64,000 nucleotides of DNA from Bacteroidia bacterium (GTDB taxonomy: Bacteria; Bacteroidota; Bacteroidia; Flavobacteriales; Flavobacteriaceae): the NCBI GenBank assembly GCA_030427585.1, contig JAUIBW010000015.1, forward strand, positions 61,296-125,295, written 5' to 3'. Position 1 is the first letter of the stretch, and every line of letters starts with the position of its first letter. Positions 27,837-38,100 of the stretch are shown in pieces. The position numbers and the translations under genes were made by a program. The notes beneath the pieces are model-generated. The model had not been told where the DNA came from, did no database searches, and saw only the letters and a list, made by a program, of their open reading frames with translations.

Positions 27837-29654
27837 TTAATGATGCATTTCTTCTTCTCCTTCTTGTAATGGAATAATCTGAGAGACAAAATCTTGTCCT
27901 GCAATTACATATTCACCATTTTCATTCGTCTTACTATAGTCATAAGGCCATCTATGTACATGAGGAATTTCTCCTGGCCAGTTACCGTGCATATGCTCTA
28001 CAGGCGTAGTCCATTCTAAAGTATTAGATTTCCATGGGTTTTCAACTGCTTTCTTTCCGTAGAAAATAGAGCTAATAAAATTATACAAGAATACTAATTG
28101 TCCTGCTGCTGCAATAAAAGCAAAGATGGTAATTAACACATTAGTATCTGTTAAATCATCAAAATAAGGGAAGTTAGAATTTGTATAATAACGTCTTGGT
28201 AATCCTGCCATTCCTACAAAGTGCATTGGGAAAAATACTCCATATGCTCCAATAGCCGTTACCCAAAAATGCACATATCCCAAGTTTTTGTTCATCATCT
28301 TACCATACATCTTAGGAAACCAATGATATACTCCTGCAAATAATCCATATAATGCAGAAATACCCATCACTAAGTGAAAGTGCGCTACTACAAAATACGT
28401 ATCATGAACGTTAATATCTAGTGTACTATCTCCAAGAATAATCCCTGTAAGACCTCCTGTAATAAATGTAGATACTAATCCTATTGAGAATAACATTGCA
28501 GGATTAAATTGCAGGTTACCTTTCCAGAGGGTAGTAATATAATTAAATGCTTTTACTGCTGAAGGAATAGCAATCAATAAGGTAGTAAATGTAAATACAG
28601 AACCTAAGAAAGGATTCATTCCTGATACAAACATATGGTGTCCCCAAACAATTGTAGATAGGAATGCAATTGCCAAAATAGAAGCAACCATCGCACGATA
28701 TCCAAATATAGGTTTACGAGCATTTGTAGCGATAATCTCTGAAGTAATACCCAAAGCAGGTAATAATACAATATATACTTCTGGGTGTCCTAGGAACCAG
28801 AATAAATGTTCAAAAAGAACTGGCGAACCACCTTGATTATGCAGTACTTCTCCTTGTATATAAATATCACTTAAATAGAAAGAAGTACCAAAACTTCTAT
28901 CCATAATTAACAATAATGCTGCTGATAATAATACCGGAAACGAAACAATACCAATAATAGCGGTTACAAAGAATGCCCAAATCGTTAAAGGCAAGCGAGT
29001 CATTGACATTCCTTTAGTTCGTAAGTTAATTACTGTTACTACATAATTTAAAGAACCAAGTAATGATGAAGCAATAAATATAGCCATAGAAACCAACCAT
29101 AGTGTCATCCCTGTTCCAGAACCTCCTATAGCCTGTGGCAATGCACTTAAAGGAGGATAAATTGTCCACCCTGCTGATGCTGGTCCTGCTTCTGCAAATA
29201 ATGACAATACCATGATAACACTACTTAAAAAGAACAGCCAGTATGATATCATATTTAAGAAGCCAGAAGCCATATCACGGGCTCCAATCTGTAGTGGAAT
29301 AAGAAGGTTACTAAAGGTACCACTTAATCCTGCAGTTAATACAAAAAATACCATTATAGTACCATGTATTGTAACCAAAGCTAGGTATATTCCCGGATCC
29401 ATAACTCCATCCTCACCAAATTTACCTAATAAAATTTCATAAATAGTAAATTGGTGGTCTGGCCATGCCAATTGCATTCTAAACAATAAAGACATTGCAA
29501 TACCAATAATACCCATAATCAAACCAGTAATTAAATACTGCTTAGAGATCATCTTATGATCCTGACTAAAAATATATTTGGTAATAAATGTTTCTTTATG
29601 ATGTCCGTGATCGTCGTGATCGTGATCGTGGTTATCTCCTTGAGTTACTGACAT
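27837..29654 (-). CDS. ctaD: Cytochrome c oxidase subunit I
   Basis: A 605-residue heme-copper oxidase catalytic subunit with twelve or more helices. Ligand motifs: HGTIMVFFV for heme a, WFLGHPEVYIVLLPA (CuB histidine and cross-linked tyrosine), WGHHMFVSG (two CuB histidines) and HDTYFVVAHFHLVMG (heme a3/a histidines). The helix VI Y in HPEVY marks an A-type oxidase. Both ends are His-rich (HDHDHDDHGHH at residues 9-19; EEEMHH at the end). It is the last gene of the act-cta operon, 42 bp after ctaC, so oxidase and complex III are made together. Confidence 0.97.
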   Translation of the reverse strand: MSVTQGDNHDHDHDDHGHHKETFITKYIFSQDHKMISKQYLITGLIMGIIGIAMSLLFRMQLAWPDHQFTIYEILLGKFGEDGVMDPGIYLALVTIHGTIMVFFVLTAGLSGTFSNLLIPLQIGARDMASGFLNMISYWLFFLSSVIMVLSLFAEAGPASAGWTIYPPLSALPQAIGGSGTGMTLWLVSMAIFIASSLLGSLNYVVTVINLRTKGMSMTRLPLTIWAFFVTAIIGIVSFPVLLSAALLLIMDRSFGTSFYLSDIYIQGEVLHNQGGSPVLFEHLFWFLGHPEVYIVLLPALGITSEIIATNARKPIFGYRAMVASILAIAFLSTIVWGHHMFVSGMNPFLGSVFTFTTLLIAIPSAVKAFNYITTLWKGNLQFNPAMLFSIGLVSTFITGGLTGIILGDSTLDINVHDTYFVVAHFHLVMGISALYGLFAGVYHWFPKMYGKMMNKNLGYVHFWVTAIGAYGVFFPMHFVGMAGLPRRYYTNSNFPYFDDLTDTNVLITIFAFIAAAGQLVFLYNFISSIFYGKKAVENPWKSNTLEWTTPVEHMHGNWPGEIPHVHRWPYDYSKTNENGEYVIAGQDFVSQIIPLQEGEEEMHH

Positions 29655-29696
29655 AACGCTATTTCTTTTAATATAATATATTAATTTTCTTCTTTC

Positions 29697-30770
29697 TTAG
29701 TTGCTTGCTTGAGCTGATAATTGTTCTCCAAAGGTAGGTTGTGTTTTTAACCATGCCTTATAATCTTCTTCAGATTCTACTATAATTTTCATTTGCATAT
29801 TATAATGTGATACTCCACATATTTTATTACACAATAAGTAGTAATCGAATGTATATTCTTCTAAAGCTTCATCTCCTGCAGCTACTAATTTTTTACTTTT
29901 TTCTCTTCTAATCTTATTGATCGTAGCTACTTTTTCTACCATAAATTCGCTATTTCTCATTTCTTCAGAAGTAATAGTTGGTGTATAAGCAAACTCTGTA
30001 ATCATACCCGGTACGACATTCATCTGCGCTCTAAAAAATGGCATATAAGCAGAATGTAATACATCCTGAGAACGCATTTTAAAAATCACTTTTCTATTTA
30101 CAGGTAAATGTAATTCATTAGTTATCTTATCATCCTTTCCGTAGGTATCAGAAACATCAAGACCTAAGGTATTTATTCCTTCTATAAAACGAACATTCGC
30201 TTTGCCCAGTTCATTATCCTCACCAGAATATCGGGCACGCCAATCGAATTGATAAGCATACAACTCAACAATTAAAGGATCTCCATCTTCTTCATCGATA
30301 TTCATGATATCGGTCCATGTAAACAATCCATATATAATCAATCCTGCTAATACTATAACTGGTATAATAGTCCAGATAAATTCTAATTTATCATTATCTG
30401 CAAAGAATAATGCTCTATTTTCTTTTTTACCTCGATACTTGTAAGAAAAGAAATGTAGCAATCCTTGTGTAAGGATCTGTACAATCATAATCAACACCAT
30501 CGAGATCAACATTAATCTATCATAATCAACACCATGCTCTGAAGCTGATTCTGGAAGGAAATATGAGTTATATTGTGTAAAGCAATATATCATAAGTACA
30601 TAAAGAAATATTACAAATGTAAGCATAAGTTTACCTTGCAAATTATTGTCTTTATCATTTGCTACTTGAGAGTTATCTGTTTTAGCTTGAGACAATTTCA
30701 ATATTTTTGACATTTGCCACAACGTGATTCCAAAAAGTGCTATAACTACTATGGTTAAGAATACAGTCAT
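29697..30770 (-). CDS. ctaC: Cytochrome c oxidase subunit II
   Basis: A 357-residue subunit II. Besides the usual two helices (about residues 82-110 and 130-155) it has two additional N-terminal hydrophobic segments (about 2-20 and 48-66). The CuA domain is complete: HSAYMPFFRAQMN supplies the first histidine, and CNKICGVSHYNM supplies both cysteines, the second histidine and the methionine. YQFDWRARYSG is the aromatic electron-entry strand. There is no fused cytochrome c domain, so electrons must come from ActA/ActE or a separate carrier. It lies 33 bp after actF and 42 bp before ctaD. Confidence 0.95.
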   Translation of the reverse strand: MTVFLTIVVIALFGITLWQMSKILKLSQAKTDNSQVANDKDNNLQGKLMLTFVIFLYVLMIYCFTQYNSYFLPESASEHGVDYDRLMLISMVLIMIVQILTQGLLHFFSYKYRGKKENRALFFADNDKLEFIWTIIPVIVLAGLIIYGLFTWTDIMNIDEEDGDPLIVELYAYQFDWRARYSGEDNELGKANVRFIEGINTLGLDVSDTYGKDDKITNELHLPVNRKVIFKMRSQDVLHSAYMPFFRAQMNVVPGMITEFAYTPTITSEEMRNSEFMVEKVATINKIRREKSKKLVAAGDEALEEYTFDYYLLCNKICGVSHYNMQMKIIVESEEDYKAWLKTQPTFGEQLSAQASN

Positions 30771-30803
30771 TTTTATCTATCTTCTTTTTTTACAATTCAA
30801 ATT

Positions 30804-32105
30804 TTAATAATGGAAATGTTTACTTTCCTCTATATAAGGGTTTCCTTTAGGTAATAAAGGAGCTTTAGTTAATGCTCTAAACACTACGAATAAAAATAGT
30901 CCTAAAAACAATGACACAGCACTTATTTCGCTAATACCAATAAACCATGATTCTCCTACTGTTGCAGGCATTATCATGTTATAAACATCGATATAGTGAC
31001 CACAAAGAATAACAATACCTGCCATTACAACGAACCAGTTTACTCGTTTAAAATCACTGTTCATTAACACCAATAATGGGAAAATAAAGTTCATTACCAG
31101 CATCCCAAAAAACGGAAGCTTATAATCCTCAATACGAGTAATAAAATAAGTTACCTCTTCTGGTATGTTAGAATACCATATCAACATAAACTGAGAGAAC
31201 CAAAGATATGTCCAGAAGATACTGATACCAAACATAAACTTAGCCAAATCATGAATATGACTATTATTTACAAATTCTAAATATCCTTTAGATTTTAAGT
31301 AAATACTTATTAATGCAATTGTAGTAATCCCAGAAACAAATAAACTAGCAAATACATACCATCCAAACAAAGTACTGAACCAATGTGGATCAAAACTCAT
31401 AATCCAATCCCATGACATCATGGATTCTGTATAAATAAAGAATACTAAGAATCCTGCAGATATTTTGAAACTCTTTTTATACCATTTATTTCCTTCTGTA
31501 TCTTCGTCCTGTTTTCTTGAATATTTAACAGCGAAATGGCGATATAGTAACCATCCTCCTAAAAAGATAGCTGCCCTAATAATGAATCCCCAGCTATTTA
31601 ACCATCCGGATTTTCCTTGAATTAACGCATCATGAGCTACAACTTCTGGATCTGCCCATACAAATAAGTGATTAACATGGAATCCAGATAACGCTAAAAC
31701 TATAAAAAGGATAATTCCTCCTGGTACTAAATATGCTGTTATCGCCTCCATTACTCTAAAAAGTACTGGTGACCATCCTGCTTGTGATGCAAATTGTATT
31801 GCATAAAATGCTAATACACCAAGTGCTATCATAAAAAAGAAAAATGCTGCTACATATAATGAAGCCCAAGGCTTATTCTGTAGTTGATGCAACACATGTT
31901 CGTAGTGTGCATCTCCTCCATGAGCATCTTCTTCACTGTGTCCTTGATTACCATGACCACCTCCATGAGCGTCGTGCGCTGCCATCATTTCTTTTACCTC
32001 TTGTATAGACCCGGGTCTTTGTCCAAATCCAACAATAAGACCTACAAGACCCACAACCATAAGGATGATAGAAAATAATTTTAATCTATTTGATAGCGTA
32101 TACAT
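30804..32105 (-). CDS. actF: Alternative complex III membrane subunit ActF
   Basis: A 433-residue integral membrane protein with about ten helices, homologous in layout to the smaller NrfD-like quinone-site subunit of alternative complex III. Recognisable blocks are SLYVAAFFFFMIALGVLAFY, MSWDWIMSFDPHWFSTLFGW and RIEDYKLPFFGMLVMNFIFP. A strongly His-rich cytoplasmic or periplasmic loop occurs at about residues 42-70 (HDAHGGGHGNQGHSEEDAHG). It sits 30 bp after actE and 33 bp before ctaC. Confidence 0.92.
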   Translation of the reverse strand: MYTLSNRLKLFSIILMVVGLVGLIVGFGQRPGSIQEVKEMMAAHDAHGGGHGNQGHSEEDAHGGDAHYEHVLHQLQNKPWASLYVAAFFFFMIALGVLAFYAIQFASQAGWSPVLFRVMEAITAYLVPGGIILFIVLALSGFHVNHLFVWADPEVVAHDALIQGKSGWLNSWGFIIRAAIFLGGWLLYRHFAVKYSRKQDEDTEGNKWYKKSFKISAGFLVFFIYTESMMSWDWIMSFDPHWFSTLFGWYVFASLFVSGITTIALISIYLKSKGYLEFVNNSHIHDLAKFMFGISIFWTYLWFSQFMLIWYSNIPEEVTYFITRIEDYKLPFFGMLVMNFIFPLLVLMNSDFKRVNWFVVMAGIVILCGHYIDVYNMIMPATVGESWFIGISEISAVSLFLGLFLFVVFRALTKAPLLPKGNPYIEESKHFHY

Positions 32106-32135
32106 ATCTTTATTCTTAACTTTTTTACTAATGCA

Positions 32136-32792
32136 CTAGTGTGCGTTACTATGATCTTCTGTTGATTCATGATGTTCTTCTTCTACTTTTGCTTCTACAA
32201 CAGTAGGAGTAGCATCTGTATCTATTCGAGGGGTTTTCCCTTCGAGGTCTGCCTTTAATTTTTGTACGTATTGAACAATCTGCCAACGTTCATGTTCATT
32301 AGTTTGAGATGCATATGATCCCATAGAATTGATTCCATAATACATTACATGATAAATACTTCCTTCTGTGATTGCTCTACCAATATCATCATAACTTGGA
32401 ACCCCTAGAATCTTTTCTCTTTGCACTAAAGGCCCTTTACCATCTCCTTTTCCTCCATGGCAAATTGCACAATAGATATCATACAATTCTTTTCCGGCAT
32501 CTTCATTTTCTTTTGTATATCGAATCGGGTTTTTTAAAGTATCCTTAGCAAGTAAGTAACCCTCTTGCGAATTCTTAAAATCATATGGCATCCATCCTCT
32601 AGGTATTGAGCCTTCGGCAGGTAACATGGCTTCCTGGCCGCCAGGAAAAATACCGTAATCACCATAAGTTTCGTAACTTAAAGGTTCATACATATTAGGC
32701 ATAAATTGATAATTAGGTTTTGAGTCTTTCTTACAAGAAACAACGCAAATCATCACTACTGCCGCTGCTAATATTTTTATAGTATTCTTCAT
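32136..32792 (-). CDS. actE: Alternative complex III monoheme cytochrome ActE (lipoprotein)
   Basis: A 218-residue exported lipoprotein. The signal sequence ends in the lipobox VVSC (Cys about residue 20). One heme c motif CAICH with the following GGKGDGKGPLV and the distal methionine in YGINSMGSYASQ define a class I cytochrome c domain in the C-terminal half. The tail is His/Glu-rich (EEEHHESTEDHSNAH). It is probably an electron exit point of the complex towards the oxidase. It starts 5 bp after the actD stop codon. Confidence 0.93.
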   Translation of the reverse strand: MKNTIKILAAAVVMICVVSCKKDSKPNYQFMPNMYEPLSYETYGDYGIFPGGQEAMLPAEGSIPRGWMPYDFKNSQEGYLLAKDTLKNPIRYTKENEDAGKELYDIYCAICHGGKGDGKGPLVQREKILGVPSYDDIGRAITEGSIYHVMYYGINSMGSYASQTNEHERWQIVQYVQKLKADLEGKTPRIDTDATPTVVEAKVEEEHHESTEDHSNAH

Positions 32793-32797
32793 TATTA

Positions 32798-33337
32798 CTA
32801 ATGGTTATCTTCTTCCTTATCTATTACTTTAATTTCTACTGCTCCGGTATCACCTAAAAAGCTAGCAAGTTGATCAACATCGTGACTTCCTGCATCTACC
32901 TCCATTAAGAAATGGTCATCTGTAGTTCTTACATCAGGATTTTCGGCCTTTTTAAATGGCCATAACTTACTTCTCATATAAAAAGTGATCACCATTAAAT
33001 GGGCTGCAAAAAACACGGTAAGCTCAAACATAATTGGAACAAATGCTGGCATATTTTCGATATAGCTAAAGCTAGGTTTACCTCCTATATCTTGAGGCCA
33101 ATCTTCGATCATGATATAATTCATCATCAAAATTGCTACCGTTAGCCCAACGCAACCATACATAAAGGATGTAATTGCTAGTCGAGTGTGAGGTAATCCC
33201 ATTGCTTTATCTAGCCCATGAACCGGAAAAGGAGTATATACCTCTTCAATATGATAATGCTCTGCACGAACTTTCTTGACAGCATCCATCAGGATATCGT
33301 CGTCTACATATAATGCATGTATAACTTTTGATGCCAT
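32798..33337 (-). CDS. actD: Alternative complex III subunit ActD (DUF3341)
   Basis: From the ATG at 33337 the product is 179 residues; the longer frame from 33382 would overlap actC and is unlikely. It has a soluble N-terminus (VIHALYVDDDILMDAVKKV) with the DUF3341 motif EEVYTPFPVHGLDKAMGL. Two helices follow (about 62-85 and 105-130), then a soluble C-terminal part. DUF3341 is the defining family for ActD, a peripheral two-helix subunit. It begins 4 bp after the end of actC. Confidence 0.93.
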   Translation of the reverse strand: MASKVIHALYVDDDILMDAVKKVRAEHYHIEEVYTPFPVHGLDKAMGLPHTRLAITSFMYGCVGLTVAILMMNYIMIEDWPQDIGGKPSFSYIENMPAFVPIMFELTVFFAAHLMVITFYMRSKLWPFKKAENPDVRTTDDHFLMEVDAGSHDVDQLASFLGDTGAVEIKVIDKEEDNH

Positions 33338-33341
33338 ACTT

Positions 33342-35075
33342 CTAGTTATTTTTAAGTTTTTCTGCCTGACCTGCCCAATCATCGCGTTGCGCTCTACCAG
33401 GGAAAGATCCAGTGATATTATCTAATAAATCGTACTCAGTTTCGGTCATTTTACTTACTTGATCAAAAGTAAATATTCCGATCTCGTTAAGTTTCTTTTC
33501 CATTACTGGCCCGATACCATTAATCTTTTTAAGATCATTCACAGTTTGTGTTGACGGATCAAATGTCCCGAGGTTGCCCAATAGACTATTGATATCTTCT
33601 TCACTTACTTCTACTTTGGTTTCAGTCTTTTTCTTTGCGGATTTTTCTTTCACCACTTCTGCTTTACCTTTAGGCAATTCATCTCTGTGATCTTTTCCGG
33701 CTTCTCTTAGTTTTTTATATTTCTCTCCAGAAGATTTCAGAATTGACTTTACCTCTGCTTGTGCTATTACAGGGAACGTACGAGAGTATAATAAGAATAA
33801 AACAAAGAAGAATCCGATTGTTCCTATAAATATTCCTATATCAACAAAGGTAGGAGAAAACATTGTCCATGATGATGGTAAATAATCTCTATGAAGTGAT
33901 GTTACAATAATTACAAAACGTTCAAACCACATCCCTATGTTTACAACAATAGAGATAAAGAAAGAGAACATTATACTTCTTCTTAACTTTGGGAACCACA
34001 TGAACTGAGGTGAGAATACGTTACATGTCATCATCGCCCAATATGCCCACCAATAAGGTCCTGTTGCTCTGTTAAGGAAAGCATACTGTTCATATTCAAC
34101 TCCAGAATACCATGCTACAAAAAGTTCTGTTATATAGGCAACACCTACTATAGAACCTGTAATCATGATAACAATATTCATCAATTCTATATGCAAAATG
34201 GTGATGTAGTTTTCTAGGTTTGATACTTTTCTCATTATAATAAGAAGTGTATTCACCATAGCAAATCCAGAGAAAACCGCCCCAGCCACAAAATATGGTG
34301 GAAATATTGTAGTATGCCATCCTGGGATTACCGAAGTAGCAAAATCAAATGATACAATGGTATGTACAGAAAGTACTAATGGCGTAGCTAAGCCTGCAAG
34401 TACCAAAGATACTTCTTCAAAACGTTGCCAATCTTTTGCTCTACCGCTCCATCCAAAAGATAGAAGGCCATATATTTTTTTTGTAAATGGAGTTATCGCT
34501 CGGTCTCTAATCATTGCAAAATCTGGTAGTAATCCAGTCCACCAAAATACCAGTGATACAGAAAGATAAGTAGAGATTGCAAATACATCCCAAAGTAATG
34601 GAGAGTTAAAATTTACCCATAGTGATCCGAACTGGTTTGGTATTGGTAGTACCCAATATGCCAACCAAGGACGTCCCATGTGAATAATCGGGAATAATCC
34701 TGCTTGAATAACGGCAAAAATCGTCATCGCTTCTGCAGAACGGTTAATCGCCATTCTCCATTTCTGACGAAATAACAATAATACTGCAGAAATTAAGGTT
34801 CCGGCGTGACCTATACCTACCCACCAAACAAAGTTGGTAATATCCCAGGCCCATCCTACTGTTTTGTTTAATCCCCAGGTTCCTATTCCTGTAGATATTG
34901 TGTAAATAATACACCCTATCCCCCAAAGGAAAGCAATAAGTGAAATAGAAAAGACAATCCACCAAGATTTATTTGCTTTTCCTTCTACCGCTGCTGCCAC
35001 ATCCAATGTTACATCATGATATGTTTTATCACCGGTTACTAAAGGTTTTCTTATAGGTGCTTCGTAATGAGACAT
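33342..35075 (-). CDS. actC: Alternative complex III NrfD-like membrane subunit ActC with C-terminal HhH domain
   Basis: A 577-residue protein. Residues 1 to about 455 form the NrfD/PsrC-like ten-helix quinol-binding subunit (GHAGTLISAVLLLFRQKWR, WVNFNSPLLWDVFAISTYL, HRDYLPSSWTMFSPTFVD). A Lys-rich linker follows (about residues 456-500, GEKYKKLREAGKDHRDELPK). The last part is a helix-hairpin-helix module (VNDLKKINGIGPVMEKKL, then IGIFTFDQVSKMT and ITGSFPGRAQRDDWAGQA). This module is not part of the minimal NrfD fold. Since the NrfD fold ends in the cytoplasm, the tail should be cytoplasmic. The gene lies 37 bp after actB and 4 bp before actD. Confidence 0.93.
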   Translation of the reverse strand: MSHYEAPIRKPLVTGDKTYHDVTLDVAAAVEGKANKSWWIVFSISLIAFLWGIGCIIYTISTGIGTWGLNKTVGWAWDITNFVWWVGIGHAGTLISAVLLLFRQKWRMAINRSAEAMTIFAVIQAGLFPIIHMGRPWLAYWVLPIPNQFGSLWVNFNSPLLWDVFAISTYLSVSLVFWWTGLLPDFAMIRDRAITPFTKKIYGLLSFGWSGRAKDWQRFEEVSLVLAGLATPLVLSVHTIVSFDFATSVIPGWHTTIFPPYFVAGAVFSGFAMVNTLLIIMRKVSNLENYITILHIELMNIVIMITGSIVGVAYITELFVAWYSGVEYEQYAFLNRATGPYWWAYWAMMTCNVFSPQFMWFPKLRRSIMFSFFISIVVNIGMWFERFVIIVTSLHRDYLPSSWTMFSPTFVDIGIFIGTIGFFFVLFLLYSRTFPVIAQAEVKSILKSSGEKYKKLREAGKDHRDELPKGKAEVVKEKSAKKKTETKVEVSEEDINSLLGNLGTFDPSTQTVNDLKKINGIGPVMEKKLNEIGIFTFDQVSKMTETEYDLLDNITGSFPGRAQRDDWAGQAEKLKNN

Positions 35076-35112
35076 AATCCTTTATAATTGAATTGATTCT
35101 TTAATTAGTTAA

Positions 35113-38100
35113 TTAAGCTTCTGTAGTATTTCTTACTTTGGTATGATACATAACGTTAGGCTTAGTCCCAACATGCTCAAGTAAGTGATACATACGATCA
35201 TCCTCTTTAAGTCTAGCTACTTCACTATCCTTATCATTGATATCACCAAATACCATAGCACCTGATGAACAAGCTGCGGAGCAAGCAGTCTGGAGTTCTC
35301 CATCCTTAATTTCTCTTCCATCTCGTTTCGCATCCAAAATAGTTTTTTGCGTCATTTGAATACACATAGAACATTTTTCCATAACCCCTCTAGAACGTAC
35401 AGTAACGTCAGGATTAAGTACCATCCTACCTAAATCATTATTCATATGATAATCAAACTCGTCATTATTGTTATATAAAAACCAGTTGAACCTACGTACT
35501 TTATATGGACAGTTATTAGCGCAGTATCGTGTACCTACACAACGGTTATATGCCATATGATTTTGCCCTTGCCTACCATGTGAAGTGGCTGCAACAGGAC
35601 ACACAGTCTCACATGGAGCATGGTTACAGTGCTGGCACATTACTGGTTGAAATACTACCTGAGGGTTATCTGATGGGTTTTCCATCTCACCAAACTCAGA
35701 TAAAGAACTTCCTAAGCCAGCAATATTATCTTTCTTGTCATTATCACCTTCAAAACTATCTTGTGAAGAATAATACCTATCAATACGTAACCAATGCATA
35801 TCTCTAGATCTACGAACTTCTGATTTACCAACTACAGGCACATTATTCTCTGCATGACAAGCAATAACACAAGCTCCACACCCTGTACAAGCATTTAAAT
35901 CTATTGAAAGATTAAAATGATGCCCTACAGAGCGATCAAATTCATCCCAAAGATCAACTTCTGGAGAAGTAACCTCATATTCTATATGATTTTTACTTAC
36001 CTCAGGAATTGCGTTCCAATCGTGCTTATCTTTTGTATTAAATATTTCAAGAGTCGTTTCTTTTACAATATCACCACGACCCATTAACGTATTATGCAAT
36101 TGTACACAAGCAAACTCATGTACTCCTTCTGCAGCTGTAATTGAAACGTTTTGTACGGCATTAAGGTTTTGATATAACGGATAGGCATTTACCCCTACTA
36201 TCATATCTTCTTTAATCCCTTTTGTTTTACCATATCCTAAAGCCAATCCTACAGAACCTTTGGCTTGCCCTGGCTGAATAATTACAGGAACTTTTATGGG
36301 TTCACTTCCTTGAACTGAAATATTTGCATAACTCCCGTTTAAAGCTCCATTTGCAACATTTTCATTGGTCAGCCCTAATTCCTCAGCATCTGCTCTAGAA
36401 ACTGTTAAGTAATTATCCCAAGATGTTCTGGTAATAGGGTCTGGCATTTCTTGTAGCCAAGGGTTATTAGCCTGTTGGCCATCTCCTAATGCTATTTTGG
36501 TATATAACGTAAGTTCTATTCCACTTGATTTTGCCACAGAAAGTCTTCTCGATGCAGCACCAACATTTGGCCCTGCCGAAGTTAGTACTGGAGTAGCTTC
36601 TATATCAGCCACATCTCCTTCTGGTGCTTCAAGTGCATCTACTAATTCTTGTTTTGGAAGTGTTGGTTTTACCAATACCCCATCATGTAGAGCTTGATTC
36701 CAGGAAGTACCTCCAAGAATACCAGTCCATGCACTTTTTATATAATCATGGTAGGTAGATGAATTACCTGTCCATTTTAATAATGTTTCTTGAAATTGTC
36801 TTGTATCAAACAAAGGTCTGATCGTAGGCTGCATTAAACTATAGCTTCCTCTTTTTAGTTCGATATCTCCCCAAGATTCTAAATAGTGAGGGGTTGTTGC
36901 TACATAATTACATAATTCTGCTGTAGCATCATTATGCATACTAAATGCTACAGATATATCTACTTTTTCAAGACCACTTTTAAACTCATTTGCATTTGGT
37001 AATGAATATACTGGATTAACACCAGCAATTAATAAACCGCCTACACGTCCTGCATTCATATCCTTCACCAATTGAGCAACTGCTTTAGCATCTCCCTGAC
37101 GTATTGTACGTGGAGTGTTTTTGTTAAAGGCTTTACTTTGGATTGCCTTATTAATTTCTAAAACTACCAATTGTGCATCAATATCCTGAATTCCTGTAAC
37201 GACTAAAGCATTACTCCCTGCTTTTTGAATCTCCTTTGCAGCTTTAACCACTTCTGCATCCAGCTTAGAATTTAAAGCTCCTTTAGAACCAGATCCTGTT
37301 ACATATTTATATAAAGCAGCAAGTACTTGTTTCTGTTCTGATGGATTAGCTTGTACCCTTTTATCTGCATTAGCTCCAGTTAAAGACATATTTGCTTCAA
37401 ACTGAATATGTTTAGACATTTTTCCGTTTTTAGGAATGCGCCCTTTTGCGTATGCACTATCATATCCTCCTCCTTGCCAATCTCCTAAAAAATCTGCTGC
37501 AATACTTACTACTGTATTTGCTTTAGAAAAATCATAATCTGCTAGTGCTCTTTCGCCATACATCATTTGATAAGCATCCAAAGCTTCACTATTAGAAACA
37601 GCATCATATACTACGTGTTTAACGTTTTGATATTTTGCTTTGAATTCTGAAATCAACTTTGATGTAGATGGGCTAGCAAATGTTTGTGTTAACAAAACAA
37701 TTTGTTTACCACCAAGACTATTTAACTTTGCACTTACTTCTTTATCTAAAACGTCCCAATCAACATTTTCGTTACCTTTTTTAGGTCCCTGAAGACGAGA
37801 ACTATCATACAATGACAACACTGAAGCATGTACTCTTGCATTAGCATCGCTATTAGATTTAGCCAGATTGTTATTTTCTACTTTTATAGGTCGACCTTCT
37901 CTAGTTTTAATTAAAACACTAGCAAAATCATATCCATCTGCAATTGTAGTTGCATAATAATTAGCAACACCAGGTACTATTCTATCTGGTTGAACCACAT
38001 ATGGTATTGATTTTTTAACAGGACCTTCACATGCTGCTAATGAAGCAGCTGCCGTACTAAAACCTACATATTTAAGGAAATCACGACGAGAGGTCGATGA

